From an uncultured Clostridia bacterium (lineage in GTDB: Bacteria; Bacillota; Clostridia; Christensenellales; UBA1242): a stretch of 64,000 nucleotides of DNA. The stretch is taken from NCBI GenBank assembly GCA_944372585.1, contig CALVZQ010000004.1:62001-126000 (forward strand), written 5' to 3'. Below the pieces are notes generated by a model that saw nothing but the letters and a program-made list of their open reading frames with translations, had not been told where the DNA came from and made no database searches. The translations under genes were made by a program, and so were the position numbers. Within the stretch, counting starts at the first letter, position 1. Each line of letters begins with the position of its first letter. Of the stretch, positions 1 through 7,681 are shown piece by piece.

Positions 1-407
1 TTTTGTGCTTCATGATTGTGATTTGCATCTTTGTAAACATGAAGTCTTGTGAATTGTTTTCTTCCCATCGAATTTTTTGGAAGCATTCCTTTCACTGCTT
101 TTTCAACAACTTTACAAGAGTTGTTTTTCATCAAAGTTGAGTAGTCAACTTCCTTAAGTCCTCCAACATATCCTGTATGCCAACGAAGTTTCTTTTGTTC
201 CAATTTCTTCCCTGTCAAAACAACTTTGTCAGAATTGATAACAATCACAAAATCTCCTGTGTCAACATGTGGAGTGTATATAGTTTTATTTTTTCCAGTC
301 AAAATGTCTGCAACTTGACTTGCAAGTCTTCCAAGTGGCATGTTGGTTGCGTCAACAACAAAACATTTTCTTTCAACAGTTGCTGGATTTGCCATGTAAG
401 TTTTCAT
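1..407 (-). CDS. rplM: 50S ribosomal protein L13 (partial, 3' end outside window)
   Basis: The reverse strand reads an L13 protein beginning MKTYMANPAT and continuing through the conserved CFVVDATNMPLGRLAS, HVDTGDFVIV and WHTGYVGG segments to KNHNHEAQ-like sequence at the window edge, about 135 residues of a protein usually near 142-145. L13 is an early-assembling 23S rRNA-binding protein of the large subunit. Two adjacent ATGs are possible (ending at 410 and 407); 407 is chosen because L13 proteins normally begin MKTYM and the GGGAG Shine-Dalgarno is then better spaced. rpsI (S9) usually follows and would lie outside the window. Confidence 0.97.
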   Translation of the reverse strand, partial: MKTYMANPATVERKCFVVDATNMPLGRLASQVADILTGKNKTIYTPHVDTGDFVIVINSDKVVLTGKKLEQKKLRWHTGYVGGLKEVDYSTLMKNNSCKVVEKAVKGMLPKNSMGRKQFTRLHVYKDANHNHEAQ

Positions 408-544
408 CATTTTCTCCCTTGAAATTTTTAATATAATCGACGAAAATTTTTCAAATTAAGTTCGTCAAGTTCAAAGATTGTCACTTTGCCAGTAAGCAAC
501 AATTGCCATAATTATTTTTCTTTGCGATTTTTTTGGGGCTAACA

Positions 545-576
545 ATAAAAATCGCCTTCAAAATAAAGACGATTAT
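545..576 (-). terminator. Probable intrinsic terminator after the 195-aa unknown gene
   Basis: On the minus strand a 9-bp stem (one G-U pair) with a 7-base loop, arms at 566-574 and 550-558, is followed by TTTTATTG. It lies downstream of the gene ending at 651 and upstream of rplM. The U tract is short, so the call is moderate. Confidence 0.5.
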
Positions 577-650
577 ATTTTAATGAAACAAATGTCATTT
601 GTCAAGCATTTATATTGAAAAATCTGAATTTTTTTGCTAGAACAAACCTC

Positions 651-1238
651 TCAACCCACCAATCTTTCAATGTCTGAAGTTGTGATTGAATGGTCTTGAA
701 CTTTGCTTGCTGTGTCAACCAAAGAATTGTATTTTATCACATCTTTAAATAAAGCGCTTTTTTCTTTTATGTTTGAGTTCCAATCTGATTTGGTAATTGT
801 TGTGGAAATCTTTTGAAACAAGCCACCAGAAAGAGCTGTCAATATGTATGCCAAATGTTTGTCGTTTTCCACTTTCTTAACACTGCTTGAAAAGTCTTTG
901 TCCCTAACAGGAACAGCACTGTTCAACCGTGAAATAAACTCTCTATCTGAGGAAGAATTGTTTGCAAACATTTGAACTCTTGGGTGGCAATTTTTCAAAA
1001 CTTCTTTTCTTGCTTTTTCAAAACTTCCGCCTTGCTCAACATCTCTCAAAACCTCTGCCAACCTGTCTTTGAAAAAATCAGGTATTTGAAGTTTGTCTTC
1101 TTTCAAGAAATATGTATTATATTTGCTAATTAAATACAAAAAGTTTGAACGCGAATGATTGATATCATTTGTGGAACTTGCATTAACACTCCCCTTTTCA
1201 TCAAAACTTACCAAGTCAAAAAAAAGTAAAAAGCTCAT
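651..1238 (-). CDS. Unknown 195-aa protein
   Basis: The frame has a strong AAAGGAG Shine-Dalgarno seven bases before the ATG and ends in a plausible terminator, so it is very probably expressed. I recognise no family. The protein is soluble in appearance, with no signal peptide or membrane segment; the N-terminus is hydrophobic only for a few residues (MSFLLFFDLV). It is mixed and charged, with a predicted mostly helical middle and C-terminal half. It stands alone between rplM and an FkbM methyltransferase gene, and the context gives no functional clue. Confidence 0.75.
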   Translation of the reverse strand: MSFLLFFDLVSFDEKGSVNASSTNDINHSRSNFLYLISKYNTYFLKEDKLQIPDFFKDRLAEVLRDVEQGGSFEKARKEVLKNCHPRVQMFANNSSSDREFISRLNSAVPVRDKDFSSSVKKVENDKHLAYILTALSGGLFQKISTTITKSDWNSNIKEKSALFKDVIKYNSLVDTASKVQDHSITTSDIERLVG

Positions 1239-1320
1239 TATGTTCTCCTTTAGATAAATCTATCTTACCACAAACAAAATGAATAAATCAAACAATTTTT
1301 TGAATATTTATACATTTTTT

Positions 1321-2256
1321 CTAAAAAATTTTAGTGCAAAACAAGACAATTTCAGTGGCATAAAGGTTTCCACCATAATAGCGTAGATAAAACTTGTAAT
1401 CATCTCTTATGTTTTCAATCATTCTTGGGATTTCAAAAATGTCCGTGTTGTTGTGATAGACGGATATCATGAGGTTTGGATAATCCTTTATAATATGATC
1501 TGTGCAACCTCTCAATGCACACTGCTCCCCACCCTCTATGTCCATTTTTATCATTGAAATTTTGTCCTTTATATCTTCGTCCAAACTGACCTGCTCAATT
1601 TCTACACTTCCTGTCGAGCAGACTTGATTGGCAGAATCAGAAGTTGAATTTTTATCTAAGAACACTTTTCCTTTCCCATCTCCAACCGCTTTGTTGGCAA
1701 TCTCAATGTTGGAATAACCTTTCAAATTATCTTTCATTTTTTCAATTACGTACGGTGTTATCTCATAGCAGTAAATTTTCTTGTAACAATCACTGCCAAA
1801 ACATCGGACAAAATCCATAACCGTTTCGCCACAATAAGCTCCGACATCAACAAAGGTTTCATCTTTCAAATTTGTCAATATGTCTAAGTCGAAATATTGC
1901 GAATAAATCGGCTCAATGGCTTTTTTCAAATTTACAAAATCAAAATTGTAGAAATTGTTTAGAATTGCGTACAAAACAAACTTAGAACGAACATCAATCA
2001 ATTTGTTATAAAGCCAAATGAAATCTTCAAAATGGTTTTTAAAGACTTTTGCTTTTTTATGCAAAATTTCAAAATCATTGTCTTTAAACGACAGCCGTCC
2101 CCAATATGGATATTTATCCCAATAAGAACTTAATGAATCTTGAATTGGAATTGGCACTTTGGTCAAAAACTGATTTTTCATATTTGAAAAAAGTTTGTCA
2201 ACATTGCTTGTTTTAAACTCGTTTATTAAACCATTAAAAGAATCATCAATCCACAT
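1321..2256 (-). CDS. FkbM-family SAM-dependent methyltransferase
   Basis: A 311-residue protein. Its C-terminal two thirds carry the FkbM methyltransferase pattern: a glycine-rich SAM motif FVDVGAYCGE (about 135-144), an acidic strand end (YCYEITP), and the IKMDIEGGE motif typical of FkbM proteins (about 236-244), followed by SVYHN. FkbM-type enzymes O-methylate sugars or polyketides; here the substrate is unknown. The first 130 residues have no recognised domain. An AGGAA sequence precedes the ATG by seven bases. The gene is monocistronic, directly upstream of and divergent from tRNA-Arg. A role in cell-surface glycan modification is inference. Confidence 0.88.
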   Translation of the reverse strand: MWIDDSFNGLINEFKTSNVDKLFSNMKNQFLTKVPIPIQDSLSSYWDKYPYWGRLSFKDNDFEILHKKAKVFKNHFEDFIWLYNKLIDVRSKFVLYAILNNFYNFDFVNLKKAIEPIYSQYFDLDILTNLKDETFVDVGAYCGETVMDFVRCFGSDCYKKIYCYEITPYVIEKMKDNLKGYSNIEIANKAVGDGKGKVFLDKNSTSDSANQVCSTGSVEIEQVSLDEDIKDKISMIKMDIEGGEQCALRGCTDHIIKDYPNLMISVYHNNTDIFEIPRMIENIRDDYKFYLRYYGGNLYATEIVLFCTKIF

Positions 2257-2309
2257 AAATTTCCTATATAATTGTATTCCTAAGAAGGATTTTATGTCAA
2301 TAATTTAGT

Positions 2310-2338
2310 TTGCAAATTAAAAACAATTGTGATATAAT
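2310..2338 (+). promoter_or_regulatory. Sigma-A promoter of tRNA-Arg
   Basis: TTGCAA (2310-2315), a 17-base spacer and a perfect TATAAT (2333-2338), placed 15 bases before the mature tRNA. Confidence 0.85.
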
Positions 2339-2353
2339 TCATTAGTCATCAAT

Positions 2354-2429
2354 GACCTCATAGTAAAACAGGATATTACGGTCCCCTCCTAAGGGATTGT
2401 TCTGGGTTCGAGTCCCGGTGGGGTCACCA
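2354..2429 (+). tRNA. tRNA-Arg (anticodon CCT), CCA encoded
   Basis: A 76-base cloverleaf folds completely. The acceptor stem GACCTCA pairs with TGGGGTC, the D stem GTAA with TTAC, and the anticodon stem GTCCC with GGGAT around loop CTCCTAA (anticodon CCT). The T stem CTGGG pairs with CCCGG around TTCGAGT. Discriminator A is followed by an encoded CCA. It reads AGG codons. Confidence 0.97.
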
Positions 2430-2445
2430 AAATTTACATAACATG

Positions 2446-2470
2446 AAAAAGTGACCATACCTATTGTCAA
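2446..2470 (+). other. tRNA trailer motif shared with the tRNA-Glu trailer
   Basis: Shortly after tRNA-Arg lies AAAAAGTGACCAT followed by GTCAA, forming TGAC - 10 bases - GTCA. The same arrangement occurs after tRNA-Glu at 56486-56508. The rest of 2430-2642 shows no gene or clear terminator. Confidence 0.4.
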
Positions 2471-2642
2471 TCGCGTCGTCAAAAATGTTGACATTCTTTT
2501 TCGTCTCTTCAAAAAATCAATACAAATTCAATTTGCAATGAATGGAATTTGTAAACAATTTTTCGACAAGTTTATGGCATACATTTTTTGGATCATATTC
2601 CTTTGAAAATTCTTTTGTCTATAAAAAGAAATTTCTTTAATT

Positions 2643-3206
2643 CTAATTATTAAACAAAAATTGTTTAGGCAAATTTATGAACACCTGCAAATTGTTTTGA
2701 AATTCGTGGTCGATGTTAGGAAGAATCGCCAAATTAAGTTTTTCAGTCTCGGGCAATAATCCCACCCATTTGCTCGACGGGTCATTTCCGCCAATCACAA
2801 CATTTAAACATTCCCCTTTGAAATTTTTTATTCCCTTTTCTATCCAATGAAAATTGACATTCATAACTGGATTGATTGCCAAAATCTTTTTTATTTGTGG
2901 AAAAAGGTAGGAAAAACTCAATACAATATTTGCACCAGCGGAGGAGCCCATCACATATATGTTAAGGTTTTCACAATTTAACTTTTCAAAAACATAATTC
3001 AAAACATATTGCAAATTTTCTTTAAGTGTCAACCACGAACCTGATGGTGTTGTTGCAACAAAAACTGAAAAATGGAAATCTGCTGTGATATATTTGGCAA
3101 TTTTTTCATACTTATTTTGATATCCTTTTGTTGTTCCACCAATACCTGTGAAAATAACCAAAACATCTTTCCCACTTTCATAAAACTCTATGTCAATATT
3201 TGCCAT
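2643..3206 (-). CDS. Small alpha/beta hydrolase
   Basis: The 187-residue protein has an alpha/beta-hydrolase layout: an oxyanion segment TGIGG (about 20-24), nucleophile elbow GSSAG with Ser89, an acidic residue in GGNDPS (Asp142) and a terminal His in NIDHEF (His167). No signal peptide is seen, so it should be cytoplasmic. The substrate is unknown; the short form resembles YqiA-like esterases, which is inference. AAGGAAAG precedes the ATG by a normal distance. It is preceded on the same strand by a zinc-ribbon gene, about 120 bases away. Confidence 0.85.
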   Translation of the reverse strand: MANIDIEFYESGKDVLVIFTGIGGTTKGYQNKYEKIAKYITADFHFSVFVATTPSGSWLTLKENLQYVLNYVFEKLNCENLNIYVMGSSAGANIVLSFSYLFPQIKKILAINPVMNVNFHWIEKGIKNFKGECLNVVIGGNDPSSKWVGLLPETEKLNLAILPNIDHEFQNNLQVFINLPKQFLFNN

Positions 3207-3326
3207 TTGCTTTCCTTTTTTATAAATTATATCGAAATTGCTTATTCACTTTTGGCTGAATGTTGTTTTTTTGTGAACTCTCTTTGTTTTGTTGACTAAA
3301 TTTGCCGCTTCTCAAGCATATTTGTC

Positions 3327-3695
3327 TCACAACTCAATGGACAGATTATATCTATTCCAGCGGTCGTATAGATTGTGATCTTGTTTGTCAAACCTAAAAA
3401 CTTCAAAGCCGCTTCCAAAATTGTCTCTGACACCTGTGCGTTTGCACAACTCTTTCATTAAAGGTGTCAGATGCCATTCTTTCTCTTCAAACCAAACAGT
3501 GCTTTCTCCATCAATTTTCGCTTTAAACTCGGGGTTGAAAATAAACTCAATTATGTCTCCATTCTTCAATCCCATAGCATAAAAGGTTTTACTGTCAGAC
3601 TTTGAAGTTTTTGGAGAAACTTTTTCACTACATACAGAACATATTTCTTCGTTATCTTGCATGTAGTTTATTTCACAATTAGGACACTTTTTCAT
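3327..3695 (-). CDS. Zinc-ribbon protein of unknown function
   Basis: A 122-residue protein with an N-terminal zinc ribbon made of two CxxC pairs (CPNC at 4-7 and CSVC at 19-22), a short linker, and a C-terminal domain of about 80 residues. That domain holds a hydrophobic beta-rich segment (GDIIEFIFNP) and a WHLTPLMKELCKRTG segment. The latter recalls small DNA- or RNA-associated modules, but I cannot name the family. A very strong GGGGAGG Shine-Dalgarno precedes the ATG. The likely promoter is about 115 bases upstream, so the mRNA would have a long leader. Confidence 0.8.
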   Translation of the reverse strand: MKKCPNCEINYMQDNEEICSVCSEKVSPKTSKSDSKTFYAMGLKNGDIIEFIFNPEFKAKIDGESTVWFEEKEWHLTPLMKELCKRTGVRDNFGSGFEVFRFDKQDHNLYDRWNRYNLSIEL

Positions 3696-3811
3696 ACTTT
3701 CCTCCCCTTAAAAACGAAACCTTTTCATTTCAAAATCTGTTCAACCAAATTAAAATTTTGGCGAATAACAAAAAGACACTAAACTTGTTTGGACAAAAAT
3801 ATCATAATGAT

Positions 3812-3839
3812 AATATAACACTTTTGTTTTTTATTTCAA
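3812..3839 (-). promoter_or_regulatory. Probable sigma-A promoter of the zinc-ribbon gene
   Basis: On the minus strand TTGAAA (3834-3839), a 16-base spacer and TATATT (3812-3817). The 3696-3965 interval otherwise holds only this and the extended -10 element of the next gene. Confidence 0.55.
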
Positions 3840-3924
3840 AACGTTTTAAATATTGCTCAGCATGATATTTTCTTATAAAAAAAATATTTTTATATTTAAA
3901 AATTTTTCACTAACTCAACTATCG

Positions 3925-3933
3925 TGCTATAAT
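3925..3933 (+). promoter_or_regulatory. Extended -10 promoter of the YgjV-like gene
   Basis: TGCTATAAT: a perfect -10 hexamer (3928-3933) with the TG of an extended -10 element and no good -35. Confidence 0.6.
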
Positions 3934-3965
3934 GAAACGTGTTACATTTTATCTTTTCATAAATT

Positions 3966-4517
3966 TTGGGAGGCATTGCCTTAATACTTGTTTGCGTATC
4001 TTATATCTTTGTTAAGAAAGTTTTTTTGTTTTTTCAAATCATTGCAAATATTTTCTATGGGCTTGGCTTTCTTGCTTCCTCTTTCTTTGTTGCTGGGTTG
4101 AACACTTTCGTAAGCACAATCAGATGTCTGATATTTTATGTTTACGAAAAAAGAAATTCAAGATTGCCAATTTTTTATTTGTTTATATTTTCAGCTTTGT
4201 ATGTTTTTATCGGTGTTATTTTCTTCAAAACATATTGGGACATCATAACAATAATCTGCCCTGTTATTTTCACAATTGCCATGATGATGAAAAATATGAT
4301 CATGGTAAAATGGACAATGCTTTTGCCTAATTTTGCTCTTGTAATTTTCAATTTGTTTAACAATTTTTTCACTTCCGCAATGCTGGAAATCATAGAATTT
4401 TCTGTTATCGTCGTTGCAATAGTAGTTTTCTATTCCAGAAAAAAGAAAGTTAATGAAAGCTATGAAACAATCAAAAAAGTTGCCTTTTCCAAAGATTTAG
4501 ACCAAAACAAACTCTAA
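3966..4517 (+). CDS. YgjV-family inner membrane protein, 5' end uncertain
   Basis: The protein is almost entirely hydrophobic, with about six membrane segments, and matches the YgjV (Imp-YgjV) family: GGIALILVCVSY at the start, a central Arg-rich loop (STIRCLIFYVYEKR) and paired terminal helices. The function of the family is unknown. The 5' end is odd. The first in-frame start-like codon is TTG at 3966 with no Shine-Dalgarno, while a good GGGAGG lies inside the frame at 3968-3973. An upstream ATG (3932) is in another frame and would join if one G of the GGG run were absent, giving the N-terminal helix expected of the family. The gene may therefore carry a one-base indel. Confidence 0.75.
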   Translation: MGGIALILVCVSYIFVKKVFLFFQIIANIFYGLGFLASSFFVAGLNTFVSTIRCLIFYVYEKRNSRLPIFYLFIFSALYVFIGVIFFKTYWDIITIICPVIFTIAMMMKNMIMVKWTMLLPNFALVIFNLFNNFFTSAMLEIIEFSVIVVAIVVFYSRKKKVNESYETIKKVAFSKDLDQNKL

Positions 4518-4573
4518 GTTTTTATAAAATGCACAATTATTATATGGTATTTTGAAATTATGGTATCTTTCAC

Positions 4574-4602
4574 TTGGCAAAAAATGAATTATATGATATA
4601 TT
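4574..4602 (+). promoter_or_regulatory. Sigma-A promoter of the GT8 gene
   Basis: TTGGCA (4574-4579), a 17-base spacer and TATATT (4597-4602), about 20 bases before the ATG. Confidence 0.7.
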
Positions 4603-4623
4603 ATTAATTAATCGGAGTTTTTT

Positions 4624-5451
4624 ATGATTAATGTTTGTTACAGTGGAAACAAAAAAATTTTTGAAGGCTTGCTCTTGGCTGTCCTCTCTCTTGCAAGAGT
4701 AACACGAGAAGAATTAAAGGTCCATGTTTTGACAATGGATTTGCATGACGAGAATCCAAATTTTTTGCCCTTTTCGGACGAACAGATTGCACTTCTAGAC
4801 AAAATTGTTAAAGAAAAAAATCCCAACAGTCAGGTTGTTAAAATTGATGTTACAAAAGAATATATCCAAGAATTGAGAGATGGAAAGAATCATCATAATG
4901 GCTACACCCCTTATGCCACCTTGCGTCTGCTTTTGGATTTGGTTCCAAACATGCCTGACAAAATGATTTATATGGACATTGACACCATGTGTGTTTCAGA
5001 CATCAAACAACTTGATGATGTTGACATTGAAGGTTATGATTTTGGTGCAACAAAAGACTACATGGGCAGATTTTGGATACATAGAAATTATTGCAATTCA
5101 GGTGTCATGACAATGAATCTCAAACAAATCAAAGAAAATGGTTTGTTTGTTAAATGTCGCAGGAAAGTCAACAAAACAAAAATGCTTATGCCTGACCAAA
5201 CTGCACTAAACAAATATGGCATAAAGAAATATCTTCCTTTCAAATTCAACGAACAGCGAAAAATCAAAGAAGACACAGTTGTCAAACATTTTTGCAAAGG
5301 AATTGTTTTCTTTTTGCCTTTTGGCTTTCACATCTACAACATCAAACAGTGGCAACGAGAGAATGTTCATAAAAGTTTGAAAATTTTTCGTTTCGACGAC
5401 TTATATGAAAGAGTCGACCAACTGAAAATTGACTATCCAAAATGTTTTTAA
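4624..5451 (+). CDS. Glycosyltransferase family 8 protein
   Basis: The 275-residue protein begins with the GT8 start MINVCYSGNKKIFEGLLLAV and carries the metal-binding DxD motif in YMDIDTMCVSD (Asp118-Asp120). It also has the NSGVMTMNL segment and a C-terminal HFCKG segment that contributes a metal ligand in this family. GT8 enzymes transfer sugars from UDP-sugars with retention of configuration; bacterial members often build lipopolysaccharide or surface polysaccharides. The acceptor is unknown here. GGAG precedes the ATG by about six bases. The gene is monocistronic with its own promoter and terminator. Confidence 0.9.
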   Translation: MINVCYSGNKKIFEGLLLAVLSLARVTREELKVHVLTMDLHDENPNFLPFSDEQIALLDKIVKEKNPNSQVVKIDVTKEYIQELRDGKNHHNGYTPYATLRLLLDLVPNMPDKMIYMDIDTMCVSDIKQLDDVDIEGYDFGATKDYMGRFWIHRNYCNSGVMTMNLKQIKENGLFVKCRRKVNKTKMLMPDQTALNKYGIKKYLPFKFNEQRKIKEDTVVKHFCKGIVFFLPFGFHIYNIKQWQRENVHKSLKIFRFDDLYERVDQLKIDYPKCF

Positions 5452-5452
5452 T

Positions 5453-5489
5453 AAAAAAAGAACAAGTTTAATTACTTGTTCTTTTTTTT
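5453..5489. terminator. Bidirectional terminator between GT8 and perR-like genes
   Basis: A perfect 14-bp hairpin (arms 5453-5466 and 5475-5488) has A and T tracts on both sides and serves the two convergent genes. Confidence 0.9.
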
Positions 5490-5863
5490 GCACAATCTTC
5501 ACAAACTCCATAAAAATTCACGTCCTGCTTCAAAATATCAAACCCCTTGACCATGTTTGAAAAACTTTTATCAAATTCTTCTGTTATAGGTTTGTCAACG
5601 ATTTTGTTGCATATATTGCACACCAAATGAAAGTGGTTTTCTCTGACATAATCAAAGTGTGCCAAATTATCCTTTGTAACAATTTTGCAAACTTTTCCTT
5701 CTTCAACCAAATTGTTTAAGATTCGATAAATGCTCACCTCCCCTATTTTCACTCCTTCTTTCAAAGCATCATCATATATTTGAGAAACGGTGGGGTGATC
5801 AAAGCGATTTAACAAATTGCCAAGCACATACTCTTTTTGCTTTGTTTTGCGATGATTTGTCAT
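5468..5863 (-). CDS. perR: Fur-family regulator, probably PerR-like
   Basis: A 131-residue Fur-family protein: an N-terminal winged helix (recognition region VSQIYDDALKEG...GEVSIYRILNNL), then a dimerisation domain with His77/His79 and two structural-zinc CxxC pairs (Cys82/Cys85 and Cys121/Cys124). It lies 10 bases downstream of a peroxiredoxin gene on the same strand, so the two form an operon. That context favours a PerR-type peroxide sensor over an iron or zinc regulator, although residues alone do not settle the metal. A 15-bp palindromic operator overlaps the operon promoter, which suggests autoregulation. AGAGG precedes the ATG. Confidence 0.88.
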   Translation of the reverse strand: MTNHRKTKQKEYVLGNLLNRFDHPTVSQIYDDALKEGVKIGEVSIYRILNNLVEEGKVCKIVTKDNLAHFDYVRENHFHLVCNICNKIVDKPITEEFDKSFSNMVKGFDILKQDVNFYGVCEDCAKKRTSN

Positions 5864-5873
5864 TTAAAGCCTC

Positions 5874-6554
5874 TTATTTGTTTTTCTTCTCTCTTCTGAA
5901 GCACATGAACCAATCCAAACAATATTGGTCTTCTGTTTGGTTTTCCACTCTTTCTTTTGCTGTTCCACAAGAGCCCGCTGTTGGAACAATGACATCTTGT
6001 CCTGGTCTCCAATCAGCAGGAGTTGCAACATCATCTGCATCTGCTTTTTGAAGAGCAATTATAATTCTTTTAATCTCGTCAAAATTTCTTCCAGTTGAAA
6101 GTGGATAATAGAGAATTGTCCTGATGACTCCCTTTGGATCAATAACAAAAACCGCTCTAACAGCTTGAGTGTTGGACTGACCAGGTTGAATCATTCCATA
6201 TTTGTTTGCAACTTCCATTCTGATGTCTTCAATCAATGGAAATTTGACTTCGATATTTTTCTTTCCGTTCCATTCAAGTTCTTGAATTTTTCTAAGCCAA
6301 GCAATATGTGAATAAATTGAATCAACTGAAAGTCCAACAAGTTCTGTGTTCAAAGCCTTAAATTCTTCTGCCATAGAACCAAAAGTCATAAACTCTGTTG
6401 TGCAAACTGGTGTGAAATCTGCAGGGTGAGAGAAAAGAATCACCCATTTACCTTTGTAATCTTCAGGGAAATTGATGGTCCCCTGTGTTGTGTTTGCAGT
6501 GAAACTTGGTGCTTTGTCGCCAATCAATGGCATTCTGTTGTATTCCATTTCCAT
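5874..6554 (-). CDS. Peroxiredoxin, Prx6 (archaeal thioredoxin-peroxidase) type
   Basis: The 226-residue protein reduces hydrogen peroxide and organic peroxides. The peroxidatic Cys51 lies in PADFTPVCTTEF, the universal peroxiredoxin motif, and the Arg of the active site is in TQAVRAVFVIDP. The long C-terminal half ends in a C-x5-C pair (Cys212 and Cys218, YCLDWFMCF), as in archaeal-type Prx6 enzymes where these cysteines resolve the active-site Cys. The start at 6554 is set by AAGGAG eight bases upstream; an in-frame extension further upstream would run into the promoter. It is the first gene of an operon with the PerR-like regulator. Confidence 0.93.
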   Translation of the reverse strand: MEMEYNRMPLIGDKAPSFTANTTQGTINFPEDYKGKWVILFSHPADFTPVCTTEFMTFGSMAEEFKALNTELVGLSVDSIYSHIAWLRKIQELEWNGKKNIEVKFPLIEDIRMEVANKYGMIQPGQSNTQAVRAVFVIDPKGVIRTILYYPLSTGRNFDEIKRIIIALQKADADDVATPADWRPGQDVIVPTAGSCGTAKERVENQTEDQYCLDWFMCFRREKKNK

Positions 6555-6586
6555 AATTTTTCTCCTTTTTAGAAAATGTTTCTTAT

Positions 6587-6601
6587 TGAAAATCATTTTC
6601 A
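6587..6601. promoter_or_regulatory. PerR/Fur-type operator of the peroxiredoxin operon
   Basis: A perfect 7-1-7 inverted repeat TGAAAATCATTTTCA lies five bases downstream of the -10 box, covering the expected transcription start. The size and AT-rich 7-1-7 symmetry match Fur-family boxes, and the operon encodes a Fur-family protein. Confidence 0.8.
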
Positions 6602-6606
6602 TTAGG

Positions 6607-6635
6607 ATTATATCAAAATAAAAAAGAATTTGCAA
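6607..6635 (-). promoter_or_regulatory. Sigma-A promoter of the peroxiredoxin-perR operon
   Basis: On the minus strand TTGCAA (6630-6635), a 17-base spacer and TATAAT (6607-6612). Confidence 0.85.
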
Positions 6636-6658
6636 ACAAAATCAACAAATTCTTTTTT
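6620..6658 (-). terminator. Terminator of the 66-aa gene, overlapping the next promoter
   Basis: A perfect 13-bp A/T-rich stem (arms 6620-6632 and 6646-6658) with a 13-base loop ends in a T run on the minus strand. It overlaps the -35 box of the peroxiredoxin operon. Confidence 0.65.
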
Positions 6659-6857
6659 ATTTTCTAGGGACATCAAATTTGGCTAGCAGAAACTCATATT
6701 CCTCAAATTTATGTTTTCTTATCGGATAGGAAGCACCATCATCAAAATGAATAAGCATACATGGTGAAATGTTGTGGTATGATTCTAGATATTCAAAACA
6801 AACAGCATGTTTTTCTTTGATCATTCTTTGAACCTTGGCATGATAATTGAAATACAT
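6657..6857 (-). CDS. Small conserved-looking protein of unknown function (66 aa)
   Basis: This short frame lies 30 bases after the end of the YjdF-like gene on the same strand and ends at a terminator. The protein is charged and soluble, with a coherent C-terminal segment (DDGASYPIRKHKFEEYEFLLAKFD). Its Shine-Dalgarno is weak; an internal ATG at residue 12 has AAGG upstream and could be the real start. I do not recognise a family. Position and composition make it more likely a gene than chance. Confidence 0.55.
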   Translation of the reverse strand: MYFNYHAKVQRMIKEKHAVCFEYLESYHNISPCMLIHFDDGASYPIRKHKFEEYEFLLAKFDVPRK

Positions 6858-6887
6858 GAAACTAATATGCTCAAAATTGAAAATTTC

Positions 6888-7550
6888 TTACACATTTTCA
6901 TCATTTTGTATTGTATCAAACCTTGGTGATTCTTCCACAGAATTTTCTTTTGATTTTCTTTTCTTCCATTCCAAAAGAACGACAATTGTTGCCCCAATAA
7001 GTCCGCCAACAAAGTCACAAATGATGTCATACATTGTGTCCATAATTGCCATGCGCCCAATCAAGTCTTCTGTGACCTGTGCGTCATTATGGAATAAGAT
7101 GTCTGTTGTGAACTCCCAAATCTCCCAAACTCCGCCACACATCATCACAACAGAGAAAGTCAACATAAACAGCCAAAACAAAGAAATTTTATTGTTTTTG
7201 CTTTCTTTGAAAAGTGCATATGCCAAAAGAGCAATCATAACTCCGCTTCCAAAGTGAACAATCTTATCAAACGGATCCCACATTTTGTATAACCCCCAAA
7301 GAGAACCAACAAGCAGTGACAAAATAAGGAAAATCTGATAACTTGTAATAACAACAAATCCAAATTTAGTCTTGAAAAGAAGGTTTAGAAAAAATGGTAT
7401 CCATGCGCAAAGCAAATATCCAAAAATAAACAAATAAGAAATGTGTCTCATTTCAACAATGTCTAAGCATGCCAAAATGGTGTAAACAATCAGATTCACA
7501 ACCGCAATCAATGTGGAAATGATTGAAATCCATAGTAAATTCTTCTTCAT
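6888..7550 (-). CDS. YjdF/DUF2238-like membrane protein
   Basis: A 220-residue protein with about six membrane helices and the polar residues of the YjdF/DUF2238 group buried in them: DKIVHFGSG (Asp95, His99), GGVWEIWEF (Glu143, Glu146) and DTMYDIICDFVG (Asp171, Asp175, Asp179). The cytoplasmic tail after residue 193 is basic and then acidic. The family has no assigned function; the conserved Asp/His/Glu set suggests a metal-binding or catalytic site in the membrane, which is inference. Start ATG at 7550 follows GTAGGG. It is probably cotranscribed with the 66-aa gene. Confidence 0.75.
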   Translation of the reverse strand: MKKNLLWISIISTLIAVVNLIVYTILACLDIVEMRHISYLFIFGYLLCAWIPFFLNLLFKTKFGFVVITSYQIFLILSLLVGSLWGLYKMWDPFDKIVHFGSGVMIALLAYALFKESKNNKISLFWLFMLTFSVVMMCGGVWEIWEFTTDILFHNDAQVTEDLIGRMAIMDTMYDIICDFVGGLIGATIVVLLEWKKRKSKENSVEESPRFDTIQNDENV

Positions 7551-7640
7551 AATGCCCTACTTTTAATAAATATGTTTCAATAAATATATATTATCACAAT
7601 AAATTATTATTTTTCAATAAAATAACAAACATATTCAATA

Positions 7641-7668
7641 AAAAAAGACATGAAAGCATGCCTTTTAT
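7641..7668 (-). terminator. Terminator of the 167-aa membrane protein gene
   Basis: A 10-bp stem with one G-U pair (arms 7657-7666 and 7643-7652) and a short loop, followed by seven T on the minus strand. Confidence 0.8.
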
Positions 7669-7681
7669 TTTTTTTAACCAA

